NCBI RefSeq assembly: GCF_963675455.1
Contig: NZ_OY776217.1
Coordinates: forward strand, 124,001-188,000
From: Emcibacter sp.
Lineage (GTDB): Bacteria > Pseudomonadota > Alphaproteobacteria > Sphingomonadales > Emcibacteraceae
Length of the DNA stretch: 64,000 bases
Direction of reading: 5' to 3'
Below the pieces are notes generated by a model that ran no database searches, was not told the origin of the DNA, and was given only the letters and a program-made list of their open reading frames with translations. This document shows, piece by piece, positions 25,262 to 34,574 of this stretch. The translations under genes and the position numbers were made by a program. Every line of letters begins with the position of its first letter. Positions within the stretch are counted from its first letter, which is position 1.

Positions 25262-25470
25262 GGCACAAGAATGAAAGTCGCCATGTATAAAGGCTCGATC
25301 CCGTTGTGGGGCCAACCCCTTTTATGCAGGCGGTCGCCTTGCAGGTCTTTTCAAGCTTAAAAGCAGGAATGTTTCAATGGCAGAAGAACTGATCAGATTA
25401 CTTCAGGAAGCGCTCGAAAAATAACCGTTGCTCCCTGACCCCCGCACCCACGTCGGGACGGGTTGAAGGG

Positions 25471-26193
25471 TCAACAGGTATATTGCAGGCCGTACTGTTT
25501 CATCAGTTTGTCAAATTCAGTATATTTTCCCTGCAGGCAATAGGTCCGGCCAAGATTCATGATAATGCCCTTATTATTGTCCAGTCCGGTACCGATCAGC
25601 CGCTGGTTCAACGCCAGCATTTCCAGCAGTACCCCTTCCCGCTCCGGCTGTCGATCAAGAATCCCATAAAGGCCATGAAGCTGTTTAAGGTAATGCAGCT
25701 TTCTGAACAGGTCATCCTCCTGTTCACCAAATACGGATATTTTTTCCCGCACCACCGGCACCGCTTCCTCATATCTTTTTTGGGAAATCAGAAGCTTATA
25801 GTAAAGCAGCCGGCTGACCCTGACAGTATTGTGGGTTTGGTCAAACAACCGACGGGACAGGAAATAGGCCTTTTTGATGCGGTCCGGAATCTCCTCCAGC
25901 CGCCCTGCCCAGTCATAATAGCGATTCAGTGTTTTCAGGTGGGTCACCGTATAAGCCGATTCCGGTCCGTAAAGGGCGATACCTCCCTCACGCATACGTT
26001 CCCCGTATTTAATGGCTTGCGACCAGTTTTTCTGCCTTGCCGCCTTGTCAGCCCTGACCATTACCTGCCCGAGTTTTTTTTCTGTCCAGTTTTCCTGACC
26101 AGCAAAAAGCTGACCACCGCCCAACACAGTTATGAGCAGCAGACTCCATACAATAGTCAACCGGAAAGGAAGGGAACCCGACCTTTGTTGCAT
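25471..26193 (-). CDS. Secreted TPR-like protein of unknown function
   Basis: A 240-residue protein with an N-terminal signal or anchor segment (LTIVWSLLLITVLGGGQLFAG, residues 12-32). The mature part is helical with tetratricopeptide-like pairs (ADKAARQKNWSQAIKYGERM, LLISQKRYEEAVPVVREKI, TYCLQGKYTEFDKLM). It is divergent from the ECF sigma gene at 26365 and shares its upstream region. A periplasmic role linked to the sigma/FecR/receptor system is possible but only from position. The gap 25262-25470 holds no gene that I trust. Confidence 0.65.
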   Translation of the reverse strand: MQQRSGSLPFRLTIVWSLLLITVLGGGQLFAGQENWTEKKLGQVMVRADKAARQKNWSQAIKYGERMREGGIALYGPESAYTVTHLKTLNRYYDWAGRLEEIPDRIKKAYFLSRRLFDQTHNTVRVSRLLYYKLLISQKRYEEAVPVVREKISVFGEQEDDLFRKLHYLKQLHGLYGILDRQPEREGVLLEMLALNQRLIGTGLDNNKGIIMNLGRTYCLQGKYTEFDKLMKQYGLQYTC

Positions 26194-26364
26194 TTATCCA
26201 CACCGAGCCATTACTATAATCGTCTGAATATTATACCGGGAATTACGGACAATGAAACTTCTGAAAATCCCGAGCTGTCAGGGCAGAATTTGTCCGCTTG
26301 TCATAAAGCCGGGCATCACGTACACTTATCCTTTAACCCTAAAATGTCATCGATTGGCTGAACT

Positions 26365-27018
26365 GTGCAAAACAGAAAAGACAACAATGATCTTTGCTCT
26401 ACGGGAATCCTGGAAAAAGACCGGGACCAACCAGCAATCTCGATAGATGACAACCCTACTTCAGGCAAAAAATCCCGGGCGGAGAAAGACGGGCTGGCCC
26501 GTCATTCACGAATATTGTCAGAATTATATGACCGGTACCGGGATGAACTAACCAGATATATACAGTCAAAATTCGGTTCCGGCCCGCCCGAACCCGAGGA
26601 TGTTGTGCAGGGTAGTTTCTCCAAACTGGCCAGCATGTCCGGACTGGCAAAGATTACCAACCCGCGGGCCTATTTATATACTGTCGCGCGCCATTACATC
26701 ATTGATTATCACAAGCGTTCCCTCAGGGCAGAAAATTATGCAAAGTCCCTCCGACAGGATAACGACAGGACGGAAAAATTGTCTCCTTCCACTGCCGAAC
26801 AAGTCTTAATAAGCAGGGAAAGACTGGAAACACTGATCAATACCCTGAACAAGCTGCCGAAAAAACAACAGCGTTTGGTCCTTTTGAACAGGTTTCAAGG
26901 CCTGACCTGTCAGGAAATCGGGAAACGGGAAAATATGCAGGCCAAGGCCGTGCAAAAACAAATTCATCGGGCATTGGCGAAATGCCTGAACGAGCTGGAC
27001 GCTGTAGACGAGGCGTAA
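26365..27018 (+). CDS. ECF RNA polymerase sigma factor, FecI-like
   Basis: A 217-residue sigma-70 family protein. Region 2 is seen in LYDRYRDELTRYIQSKF, PEDVVQGSFSKLASM and PRAYLYTVARHYIIDYHKR. Region 4 is in LPKKQQRLVLLNRFQGLTCQEIGKRENMQAKAVQKQIHRALAKC. The start is GTG 26365; there is no in-frame ATG before the sigma domain, and no good ribosome site. It is followed after one base by a FecR-type anti-sigma gene and then a TonB receptor with an N-terminal signalling domain, the classical cell-surface signalling arrangement. Confidence 0.9.
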   Translation: MQNRKDNNDLCSTGILEKDRDQPAISIDDNPTSGKKSRAEKDGLARHSRILSELYDRYRDELTRYIQSKFGSGPPEPEDVVQGSFSKLASMSGLAKITNPRAYLYTVARHYIIDYHKRSLRAENYAKSLRQDNDRTEKLSPSTAEQVLISRERLETLINTLNKLPKKQQRLVLLNRFQGLTCQEIGKRENMQAKAVQKQIHRALAKCLNELDAVDEA

Positions 27019-27019
27019 C

Positions 27020-28018
27020 ATGGGATACGAAATCAAAAGAGAAAACATTAATGATGCCGCAGCGCACTGGGCACTGAAAAGCGGTTTTGAAGAGCTTTCG
27101 GAGGCCGACCAGATTGCTTTCGAAGAATGGCTGGCTCAAAGCATGGAACATGTGCAGGCTTTTGAGCAAGCCTGCCAGGTCATGGGAGATTTGCGCGCCC
27201 TCAAGGATATGCCCGAAGCGATGCTGATCCAGGACACTGCAGATCACAAAATCACCTTCGGCTGGTTCTCCCATATTCGTAACTGGATTGGTGACCATGC
27301 AAAGCCGCTTTCAATTGGCTCCGCCGTTGCTGCAGCCTTGCTTTTATACATCATGGTCCAGTTTGCCTGGTTTAACCCGGGCCGGACATACAATACTGAA
27401 GTTGCCGAAATCCGGGAAATCCTGCTGGACGATGGCAGCCACATTACACTGGGGGCCAAATCGGAAATAAACGTCGATTATTCTACCAAGAAAAGATCAG
27501 TCACCTTGGTGAAAGGGCGCGCCTTTTTCGCGGTTGAAAAAGATCCGGACCGGCCCTTTTATGTCATGGCAGCCAAATCCATTGTGAAAGTCGTCGGCAC
27601 CAAGTTCGATGTTCACCTGGGAAAGCAACGGAAGCAGATTTCAGTTCTGGAAGGACTGGTTTCTGTTACCCCGAATAATGGGCTTGCCCGGCACGAAACC
27701 CAAGACATTGCCGCCGGTGAATTGCTGACAGTTTCCGATAATCTGGTAAAGAAAACCAAACCTGCCCAGGAGCCGGGGGAATGGCGCGCAGGCCAATTTA
27801 TTTATGAAGCTGCACCCCTGGGTGAGATCATCAGTGACGCCAATCGTTACTACCGGGGGCAGATTATACTTGATGGCGCCGGTCTTGAAGATCTGAAAGT
27901 TACCACCTCCTTCAGTGTGAAACAGATTGACCAGATGGTGGAAACCCTGACCCATATTCTCCCCCTAGAGGCGGAATATAATTCTGACGGCCGGGTGGTT
28001 CTTCGCACCAAAGGATAA
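27020..28018 (+). CDS. FecR family anti-sigma regulator
   Basis: A 332-residue inner-membrane sigma regulator. The N-terminal cytoplasmic DUF4880-like part (residues 9-53: AAHWALKSGFEELSEADQ, FEEWLAQSMEHVQAF) is followed by one membrane helix near residues 95-115 (IGSAVAAALLLYIMVQFAWF). The periplasmic FecR domain follows (LDDGSHITLGAKSEINVDY, GRAFFAVEKDPDRPFYV, VVGTKFDVHL, SVLEGLVSV). Start ATG 27020 has GAGG six bases upstream. It should relay receptor occupancy to the sigma factor encoded just before it. Confidence 0.92.
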   Translation: MGYEIKRENINDAAAHWALKSGFEELSEADQIAFEEWLAQSMEHVQAFEQACQVMGDLRALKDMPEAMLIQDTADHKITFGWFSHIRNWIGDHAKPLSIGSAVAAALLLYIMVQFAWFNPGRTYNTEVAEIREILLDDGSHITLGAKSEINVDYSTKKRSVTLVKGRAFFAVEKDPDRPFYVMAAKSIVKVVGTKFDVHLGKQRKQISVLEGLVSVTPNNGLARHETQDIAAGELLTVSDNLVKKTKPAQEPGEWRAGQFIYEAAPLGEIISDANRYYRGQIILDGAGLEDLKVTTSFSVKQIDQMVETLTHILPLEAEYNSDGRVVLRTKG

Positions 28019-28196
28019 TAATATTCCCAAAAAAATGCTAAAAAATCGATAATCGAAAGGGAATTAAACATAAAAAAATAAAAAAATGTCTCCTTTCTTT
28101 CCCTGCGCCGTCTCATGGCCACAAACGCCGGCATGGGCTGGTGGCTATGAAACACCGAAAGCCATAAAACCAGCTTCGGCAAAAGGGAGAGTATTT

Positions 28197-31100
28197 ATGC
28201 AGTCTGTAAAAAAAATGAGAAAAGCAAAAAGCCTAGTGGCCATTTCGGCGCTGGCCTTATCCCTCTCGTTGTCACAAGGCGCCTGGGCGCAACTTTCATC
28301 GACAGCTCATTTTTATGACATCAATGAAGCAAGCCTGTCCGCCGCATTGATGGAGTATTCAAAACAATCTAATATCGTCATATCCGTTTCACCGGACCTT
28401 GTTGATGGAAAGAATGCACGGTCCCTTAAAGGCAACTACACAACCCACCAGGTCATGGAAATCCTGCTGTCCGGCCACGACCTTGATTATGACATACTCA
28501 ACAATGACACGATTGTGGTGCGCAAAAAAGACACCGGACACAAACCGGGAGCGGAGAAAATTTCCTATTCCGACACCGGTGATTTTGAAAAGGATCTCCA
28601 GGTTTACGGTGCCGACGAGCGGACCGACAATTATGATACCCTGGAAATTGAAGAGATTGTTGCAACGGCAGCAAGCCGCTTGACATCAGGATTTGAAACA
28701 GCAAAGCCGGTCACCACTGTAAATAGGGAAGCCATGGACAACCGGGGTGTGTCAAACGTGGCAGATTACCTGAATGAAATTCCGTCCTTCTCCGCCACCT
28801 CAACACCTGCGGCCAATGCCCTGAGCACGGCAAGCGTCGGCCAGAACGCCCTGAACCTCAGGGGACTTGGCCCCGGTCGCACCCTGACACTGGTTGACAG
28901 GCGGCGCTTTGTAGCCGCAGACCAGGCGGGGTCGGTCGATGTAAACCTAATTCCCCAGATGCTTATTGAACAGGTAGAGGTCGTCACCGGCGGCGCATCG
29001 GCCCAGTGGGGATCAGACGCAGTTTCCGGGGTAGTCAATATGAAGCTAAACCGAACCCTGGAAGGCATCAAGATCGATAGCAGGTATGGCATCTCTGAAA
29101 GAAATGATTACGAGGAAATATTTGGATCCATTGCTTTTGGCACAGCCTTTGACGACGATCGCGGGCATTTTGTAATTGCCGCCGAATATCAGGACAATAA
29201 AGGTATTCTGCATCAAAACGATCGTGACTGGGGACGCCGGCAGTGGGGTGTCGTAACAAACCCGCTGGATACAGGGCCGAATGACGGCATTCCAGGCAAA
29301 ATGGCTTCCGAAAATGTGTTGTTAGGCTTGGGCACCCCCGGGGGATACCTGCCCCTTGCCTTGGGCAACCACCCCGCCGTCTCCCAGATTCATTTCGGAC
29401 CGAACGGCGAACTACTACCTTATGACGTCGGAGACATCCCAATTCCTGCGGCCTTTGCCCTGCTGCCGTTCCAGATCGGCGGTGACGGCGGTTCGCTCGC
29501 CCGGACGACCTCCCTTGCCTCTCCCCTTAACCGCAAGAGTGTGATGGCCACACTGGATTATGATATTTCATCCAATGTTACTGCTTATGTGGATGCCTCC
29601 TATGGCCGTTCTCATTCTACTACAGACATTGTACAACCCTGGAGTTTCATCGGCGGCGGACCGGATGTGATCCTTGCCGACAACCCCTTCATTCCGGCTG
29701 ACCTGCAGGCCATCATGGCAGCCAATTCCATACCAGCACTGATCATGGCGAGAACCAACGACGACCATGGTTTCATTCATGGTGAGCCGACTGCCAAAAC
29801 CATGCGTTTTGTCGCCGGTCTGAAAGGCAACCAGGAAATGTTCGGCAGTACCTGGGACTGGGATCTGTACGGGACCTTCGGGCAGACAAAAAGGCGGTAT
29901 ATTCAGACAAACAGCATCAACAAGGTAAACCGGAACTTTGCCATTGATGCCGTCCTTGACCCGGGAACCGGCGAAATCGTCTGCCGTGCCAATCTGGGCG
30001 GGGCGAACGGAGCGCCTGGCTGTGTCCCCCTGAACCTGTTTGGGGACGGCGCACCAAGCCAGGAAGCTCTGGATTATATCCACGGTGTCGGACAGACCGA
30101 TTACAAGATCACTCAGAAAGTGGTCGCCGCCACCGTCAACGGCACCCTTCTTGACCTGCCGGCCGGACCGGTCGGAATGGCTTTTGGCATGGAATATCGC
30201 GACGAAGGTTCCGACGTGAGTTCAAACGAGTTGTTTGAAACCGGCAGCGCCTTCCTTTCAAATGCAGAAGGCCTTCACGGCGGTTTCAACGTCACTGAAG
30301 GATTTATTGAACTGGGCGCCCCGATCCTTGACACGGCGGGCGGTGTAACCCTGGATATCGGGGGCGCACTCCGATACGCCGATTATAGTTCAAGTGGAGG
30401 AGCAACAACCTGGTCTGTCAATTCCGTCTTCAGTCCCGTCTCCGGGTTGAAATTCAGGGGAAGCATTTCCAGCGACCTGAGGGCGCCCAATATTGGCGAA
30501 CTATTTTCACCGCAAATGACCGGTTTCGGTAATGTGGTGAACCCGGATACGGGTAACAGTACCCTGACAAGGATTACCCGCGGCGGCAATCCGGAACTGA
30601 CCCCGGAAACCTCCAGAACCTATACCCTTGGCGCTGTCATACAACCGTTTGAAGATCGCAGGTTCAATCTGTCAGTGGACTGGTACCGGATCCATATTGA
30701 GGACGCTATCGGCAGGGTTCCTGCCCAGACGCTTGTGGACAATTGCGTACTGGATAATATCGGCTGCGAAAACGTTACCATTGCCCCCAACGGCGATGTT
30801 CAGGAAGTCCAGTTTACTTTCCTCAACATCGCTGAAAGAGCCGTGGAAGGCATTGATATCGAAGCCCAGTATATCCTTGACAACCTGTGGGGCGGTGAAC
30901 TGGGCATCAGAGCTCTCGCCACATATATTATCGAAAGCTCCAATTCCTTCGACGGGGTCACAACAGTTCAGGATGCCGGGGTAGTCGGCAGAGACTATGG
31001 TTCCTCTTTGCCAAAATGGCGAGCCAATGCCACCCTCGATTATAACAAGGACACCTGGGGAGCAACCGTCCAGATTCGCTATGTGGATGGCGGGGATCTC

Positions 31101-31349
31101 TATCCCGACAATACGATCGAAGTTATCGACTATAAGGTACCCAGCTCCACCTACGTGAACCTTTCTGCGAGATATACCATTGTTGAACAGGGGGAGAGCA
31201 TGGTCCAGCTTTACGGCGGCATCAACAATCTCTTCGACAAAGACCCCTCCATCGCGCCATCTGAGTTCGTCAGCACCTGGGCCACAAACCCGATCCTGTA
31301 CGACGTCATCGGCCGCTATTTCTATGCCGGCGTTCGCGCCAGTTTCTAA
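28197..31349 (+). CDS. TonB-dependent receptor with N-terminal STN signalling domain
   Basis: A 1050-residue outer-membrane receptor. After a signal peptide (residues 1-35, ending QGAWAQ) comes an STN/secretin-type domain (FYDINEASLSAALMEYSKQS), the partner of FecR. Then follow a TonB-box-like segment (IEEIVATAASR), the plug (NLRGLGPGRTLTLVD, GGASAQWGSDAVSGVVNM) and a large beta-barrel ending YFYAGVRASF with a C-terminal aromatic. I choose ATG 28197, which has GGGAG in front; the reading from 28086 adds residues that do not look like a signal peptide. It probably takes up a peptide-like or other large nutrient for the hydrolases downstream. Confidence 0.92.
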   Translation: MQSVKKMRKAKSLVAISALALSLSLSQGAWAQLSSTAHFYDINEASLSAALMEYSKQSNIVISVSPDLVDGKNARSLKGNYTTHQVMEILLSGHDLDYDILNNDTIVVRKKDTGHKPGAEKISYSDTGDFEKDLQVYGADERTDNYDTLEIEEIVATAASRLTSGFETAKPVTTVNREAMDNRGVSNVADYLNEIPSFSATSTPAANALSTASVGQNALNLRGLGPGRTLTLVDRRRFVAADQAGSVDVNLIPQMLIEQVEVVTGGASAQWGSDAVSGVVNMKLNRTLEGIKIDSRYGISERNDYEEIFGSIAFGTAFDDDRGHFVIAAEYQDNKGILHQNDRDWGRRQWGVVTNPLDTGPNDGIPGKMASENVLLGLGTPGGYLPLALGNHPAVSQIHFGPNGELLPYDVGDIPIPAAFALLPFQIGGDGGSLARTTSLASPLNRKSVMATLDYDISSNVTAYVDASYGRSHSTTDIVQPWSFIGGGPDVILADNPFIPADLQAIMAANSIPALIMARTNDDHGFIHGEPTAKTMRFVAGLKGNQEMFGSTWDWDLYGTFGQTKRRYIQTNSINKVNRNFAIDAVLDPGTGEIVCRANLGGANGAPGCVPLNLFGDGAPSQEALDYIHGVGQTDYKITQKVVAATVNGTLLDLPAGPVGMAFGMEYRDEGSDVSSNELFETGSAFLSNAEGLHGGFNVTEGFIELGAPILDTAGGVTLDIGGALRYADYSSSGGATTWSVNSVFSPVSGLKFRGSISSDLRAPNIGELFSPQMTGFGNVVNPDTGNSTLTRITRGGNPELTPETSRTYTLGAVIQPFEDRRFNLSVDWYRIHIEDAIGRVPAQTLVDNCVLDNIGCENVTIAPNGDVQEVQFTFLNIAERAVEGIDIEAQYILDNLWGGELGIRALATYIIESSNSFDGVTTVQDAGVVGRDYGSSLPKWRANATLDYNKDTWGATVQIRYVDGGDLYPDNTIEVIDYKVPSSTYVNLSARYTIVEQGESMVQLYGGINNLFDKDPSIAPSEFVSTWATNPILYDVIGRYFYAGVRASF

Positions 31350-31358
31350 TTCCGGACC

Positions 31359-31403
31359 GTCAGCCGCCACCTGCTTTTTGAAAAGTGGCGGCTGACCCTT
31401 TTT
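31359..31403 (+). terminator. Rho-independent terminator after the TonB receptor
   Basis: A perfect 12-base stem GTCAGCCGCCAC/GTGGCGGCTGAC with a 14-base loop, followed by CCTTTTT. It lies ten bases after the receptor stop. Confidence 0.85.
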
Positions 31404-31432
31404 CGAAAACCTCTATTCCAATGGTGCGGTAA

Positions 31433-33319
31433 ATGAAAAAATTTCAACATATCTTTCATCTCCCCTGTCTCATCCTGGGCGTTTTATTTCTGTCGTTTAT
31501 GAGTTCGGCCAAAACCTCAGGCGCTCAAGAAGCCGGGCACAGAGCCGATACTCAGTCTCTGGAAAAACGGCTTCTGGAGATCATGAAAGAGAATAATGTC
31601 CCGGGCCTCCAGGGCGTGATCGTAAACAATGACCGGATGATCTGGGAGGGTCATCTTGGTGTTAAGGACAAAAACAGCCGGCAACCGGTAACCCCGTCCA
31701 CATTATTCAGGGTCGGCTCCATTACCAAATCCATTACAGCGCTGGCAATTCTCAGAGCCGTTCAGGACGGAAAAATCGACCTGGAAATGAACCTTGAACA
31801 AAATTTGCCGGAAGCGGGTCTGACCAACCGATGGTCAAAAAAGAACCCCATCCGGCTTAAACATGTCATCGAACATACCGCCGGCCTTGACGGCATCCAT
31901 CCCCGGGATTTTTCCCTAAGTGACCCCGATCTCACTTTGCAGGAAGCCATCAGCTCCAATAACGGATCACGGGAAGCACGCTGGCAACCGGGCACACGAA
32001 TGGCCTATTCCAACATGGGCCCCGGTATTGCCGCCCTGGCCCTGGAGAAAGTCACCGGTGTCAAGTTTGAAGACTATGTGCAAAAGGAAGTATTTGACGT
32101 CCTGGGTATGAACAGCGCCACCTTTTTTTACGATTCTGCCGTATCCAAAAGTTACGGGCCAGACGGAAACGACTACCCGTATGTCCATATCGGGCTAAAA
32201 CCCTCCGGCGCAGCATCACTGACAACCAGTGACATGGCCGCGTTTGTTCGCATGTTTCTCAACCGGAGCGTCACGGGAGGGGAAAATTTTCTCCCGGCTG
32301 ACCTGATCACCCGCATGGAGACGCCCACCAGCACCCTCAACGCAGGGAATGGCATAAAGGCCGGATACGGGTTAGCCAGTTTCCTGATCCAGAAGGACGG
32401 ATTTGTCTATCATGGCCATACCGGTGGCGTAGATGGTTTTTTAGCATCTTATGCTTATCTGCCGTCACATAACATTGGTTATTTCTTTTCCATGAACGCC
32501 GGCAAGGCAAAAGCCTTTGAAGAGATCGAAAGCGCATTTCACAAGTTCCTGACCAAAGATCTTGTCGCGGGTAAAAAGCAGGAGTCTTCCCCCCTGAACC
32601 CGTCAGAATTACAGCATCTGACTGGTTATTACAAACCTGTCGCCCCGCGCTGGAAAATCATGGGTGCTCTGGATCTGTTTTTTAACACGATCAGCCTGGA
32701 TGTGACGGCAAAAGGCATTGCCACATCCTCCCTGCTTCAACCGGAACCCCAAAACTGGATCCATGTCGGCAATAATAAATTTCGCCTGAAAGACGACAGC
32801 CTGCCATCAATGATGGTCCACATAATAGATGACAGGCAATATCTTCAGACCCTGACAGCCACCTATCAAAAAACTTCCCTTGTCAATATCCTCCTGCATT
32901 GGGGAAGTGCTGTTGCAGTGCTCCTGGTCATCTTCATTTGCTGGATTTACGCCCTCTTCTGGGGTGTTAAAATGCTGCGCAGGCGCTACGACTCGAAACG
33001 GGAAGTTCTGGTACGTGCCCTGCCCTTTTTGACCAGTCTGTTGATCCCTTTTGGCCTGTTTTCACTGGTAGCGGCCATGTCGGACACCACCACATTTCAT
33101 TTACCGACAAAGGCCGCCTTCAGCTACTGGATCGGCAGCCTGGTCTTTGCCGGCATGTCCCTGGTTTCCACCGTTTATGTGGGCATGAACCGAACAATAA
33201 CCCCGCAAACCGGGCGACTGGCTTGGCTACACTCGCTGCTGGTGTCTCTGGCCATGCTGCTGACGGTAATTTATTTCAGCCAATATGGATTTATCGGCTT
33301 ACAAATCTGGAAATATTAA
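31433..33319 (+). CDS. Serine hydrolase (beta-lactamase/D-aminopeptidase fold) with C-terminal membrane domain
   Basis: A 628-residue protein. After a signal peptide (residues 1-31) comes a class C beta-lactamase-type domain with S96-I-T-K99, Y192-S-N194 and H329-T-G-G, so the active site looks complete. A linker domain (LTGYYKPVAPRWKIM) follows. The last 150 residues hold four membrane helices (HWGSAVAVLLVIFICWIYALFW, LPFLTSLLIPFGLFSLVAA, YWIGSLVFAGMSLVSTVYVG, LLVSLAMLLTVIYFSQYGFIG). It should act at the periplasmic face of the inner membrane as a peptidase, amidase or esterase. The set of neighbours suggests a D-amino-acid peptide substrate. Confidence 0.85.
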   Translation: MKKFQHIFHLPCLILGVLFLSFMSSAKTSGAQEAGHRADTQSLEKRLLEIMKENNVPGLQGVIVNNDRMIWEGHLGVKDKNSRQPVTPSTLFRVGSITKSITALAILRAVQDGKIDLEMNLEQNLPEAGLTNRWSKKNPIRLKHVIEHTAGLDGIHPRDFSLSDPDLTLQEAISSNNGSREARWQPGTRMAYSNMGPGIAALALEKVTGVKFEDYVQKEVFDVLGMNSATFFYDSAVSKSYGPDGNDYPYVHIGLKPSGAASLTTSDMAAFVRMFLNRSVTGGENFLPADLITRMETPTSTLNAGNGIKAGYGLASFLIQKDGFVYHGHTGGVDGFLASYAYLPSHNIGYFFSMNAGKAKAFEEIESAFHKFLTKDLVAGKKQESSPLNPSELQHLTGYYKPVAPRWKIMGALDLFFNTISLDVTAKGIATSSLLQPEPQNWIHVGNNKFRLKDDSLPSMMVHIIDDRQYLQTLTATYQKTSLVNILLHWGSAVAVLLVIFICWIYALFWGVKMLRRRYDSKREVLVRALPFLTSLLIPFGLFSLVAAMSDTTTFHLPTKAAFSYWIGSLVFAGMSLVSTVYVGMNRTITPQTGRLAWLHSLLVSLAMLLTVIYFSQYGFIGLQIWKY

Positions 33320-33328
33320 CCCTGCTCC

Positions 33329-33358
33329 ACCGGACCCCCAAAAGGGTCCGGTTTTTTA
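33329..33358 (+). terminator. Rho-independent terminator
   Basis: Stem ACCGGACCC/GGGTCCGGT with a short A-rich loop, followed by TTTTTT. It lies between the serine hydrolase and the esterase gene. Because the next gene starts only 15 bases later, it may act as a partial terminator within the cluster. Confidence 0.85.
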
Positions 33359-33373
33359 TACAAAGGGAACAAC

Positions 33374-34498
33374 ATGCAAATTACGAAATTTATACCGGTC
33401 TTGTTCGGTATGATCTTTTTCAGCCTGCCGGCACGGGCCGGTGAAACAATTATCATGGGAGAACGCCTGGTTCTGAAATCCGACATCCTGGGTGAGGAAC
33501 GCCCTTACCTGATCAGCTTGCCGCAGTCCTATAACGATACAACCTATGCCGCCCGGCGTTATCCGGTGCTGTATGTGCTGGATGCAGAGGTTCATTTCCT
33601 GACGACGGTTGGTCTTCTTAATCACATGAGCAATCCGCAAAACAACACAAACATGCAAATTCCGGAAATGATTATAGTGGGTGTCCCGAATACAACGGAC
33701 AGAATGAGGAACCTGACGCCTACCAGATCGCTCATCAACCACAAAGGCGAAGAGACCCCGGCATATTCATCAAGTGGTGGCGGGGAACAGTTCCTTGAAT
33801 TTCTGGAAAAGGAACTCATCCCCGAAATCGATCAAAAATACCGCACCCGGCCCGTGAGGGCTATTGCGGGTCATTCACTGGGCGGTCTGACTGTATTGCA
33901 CAGCCTGCTCAGCCGGGAAGGATTATTTCACTATTATATTGCCATAGATTCCAGCCTCTGGTGGAACGATCAATACCTGCTGAAAAAAGTGGCGAACTTT
34001 ATACCTGAAAACCCCAAGACCCGGGCGCGGGTTTTTATCTCCACCGGGGATCATTCTTCCCTCCCTCTTGGAAGGTCTCCCTTTGTTTTCATGACGGCCG
34101 GCAACAAATTTTTTGCACAATCCCTGCAGAAAAACTCCTCCGTAAATTTTGTAACTTCATTCCGGGTCATTCCGGAACAGGATCATAACTCCTTGCCGCT
34201 CCTGGGCCTCTATTACGGCCTTCTGCATGCCTTTGAAGGATATAAAGTTTCACCGGAACTATTGAATGACGGCGAAGCTGAAGCATTGACGAGGCATTTC
34301 AAAAGCTTTTCTGCCACAAACAGGGCCGAATTCCTACCGCCGGAAGCTTTGATCGACTGGATGGCAAAAATCGGACCGGAGGCCTATAACTATCCGGCTC
34401 AAAAGGTCTGGGATTTACTTCAACTGAATGTGAAAAATTATCCGAACTCCGAACACGCCCGGAAACGCCTGGAAGACTTCAGGAAATTGCCGAAGTAA
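33374..34498 (+). CDS. Secreted alpha/beta-hydrolase, enterochelin-esterase-like
   Basis: A 374-residue protein with a signal peptide (residues 1-22, PARA-GE) and an alpha/beta-hydrolase domain of the esterase D/IroE group (YPVLYVLDAE). The nucleophile is S168 in AGHSLGG, and H271 in EQDHNSL is the likely catalytic histidine. The C-terminal 80 residues are helical and may be a small TPR-like extension (NYPAQKVWDLLQLNVKNYPNSEHARKRL). The start ATG 33374 follows AAAGGGAAC. It may cleave ester bonds in a depsipeptide, siderophore or lipopeptide; this is inference from family and context. Confidence 0.82.
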   Translation: MQITKFIPVLFGMIFFSLPARAGETIIMGERLVLKSDILGEERPYLISLPQSYNDTTYAARRYPVLYVLDAEVHFLTTVGLLNHMSNPQNNTNMQIPEMIIVGVPNTTDRMRNLTPTRSLINHKGEETPAYSSSGGGEQFLEFLEKELIPEIDQKYRTRPVRAIAGHSLGGLTVLHSLLSREGLFHYYIAIDSSLWWNDQYLLKKVANFIPENPKTRARVFISTGDHSSLPLGRSPFVFMTAGNKFFAQSLQKNSSVNFVTSFRVIPEQDHNSLPLLGLYYGLLHAFEGYKVSPELLNDGEAEALTRHFKSFSATNRAEFLPPEALIDWMAKIGPEAYNYPAQKVWDLLQLNVKNYPNSEHARKRLEDFRKLPK

Positions 34499-34538
34499 AA
34501 AAACCGCCGCTCCTGTTCTGTGAGTTCAGGAGCGGCGG
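34496..34538 (-). terminator. Rho-independent terminator for the minus-strand operon
   Basis: A perfect 12-base stem, CCGCCGCTCCTG/CAGGAGCGGCGG, with an 11-base loop. Read on the minus strand it is followed by a run of seven T (the A run at 34497-34503). It ends the operon whose last gene stops at 34575. On the plus strand there is no T run. Confidence 0.85.
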
Positions 34539-34574
34539 CCAAGTGGGGCCATACGGGAGTAGTATCTATGCCTG

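Noticed and set aside
25300..25325. GGGGCCAACCCCTTTT as a terminator
   Set aside because: The stem is only four base pairs and the T run is short.
25377..25424. 14-codon frame MAEELIRLLQEALEK after the DUF4345-like gene
   Set aside because: Too short, with no ribosome site and no support from context. It could be a micropeptide, but nothing in the sequence shows it.
25483..26361. Long plus-strand reading frame of 292 codons opposite the TPR-like gene
   Set aside because: The minus-strand frame has a signal peptide and helical repeats. The plus-strand one has neither, and it runs through the sigma-factor promoter region.
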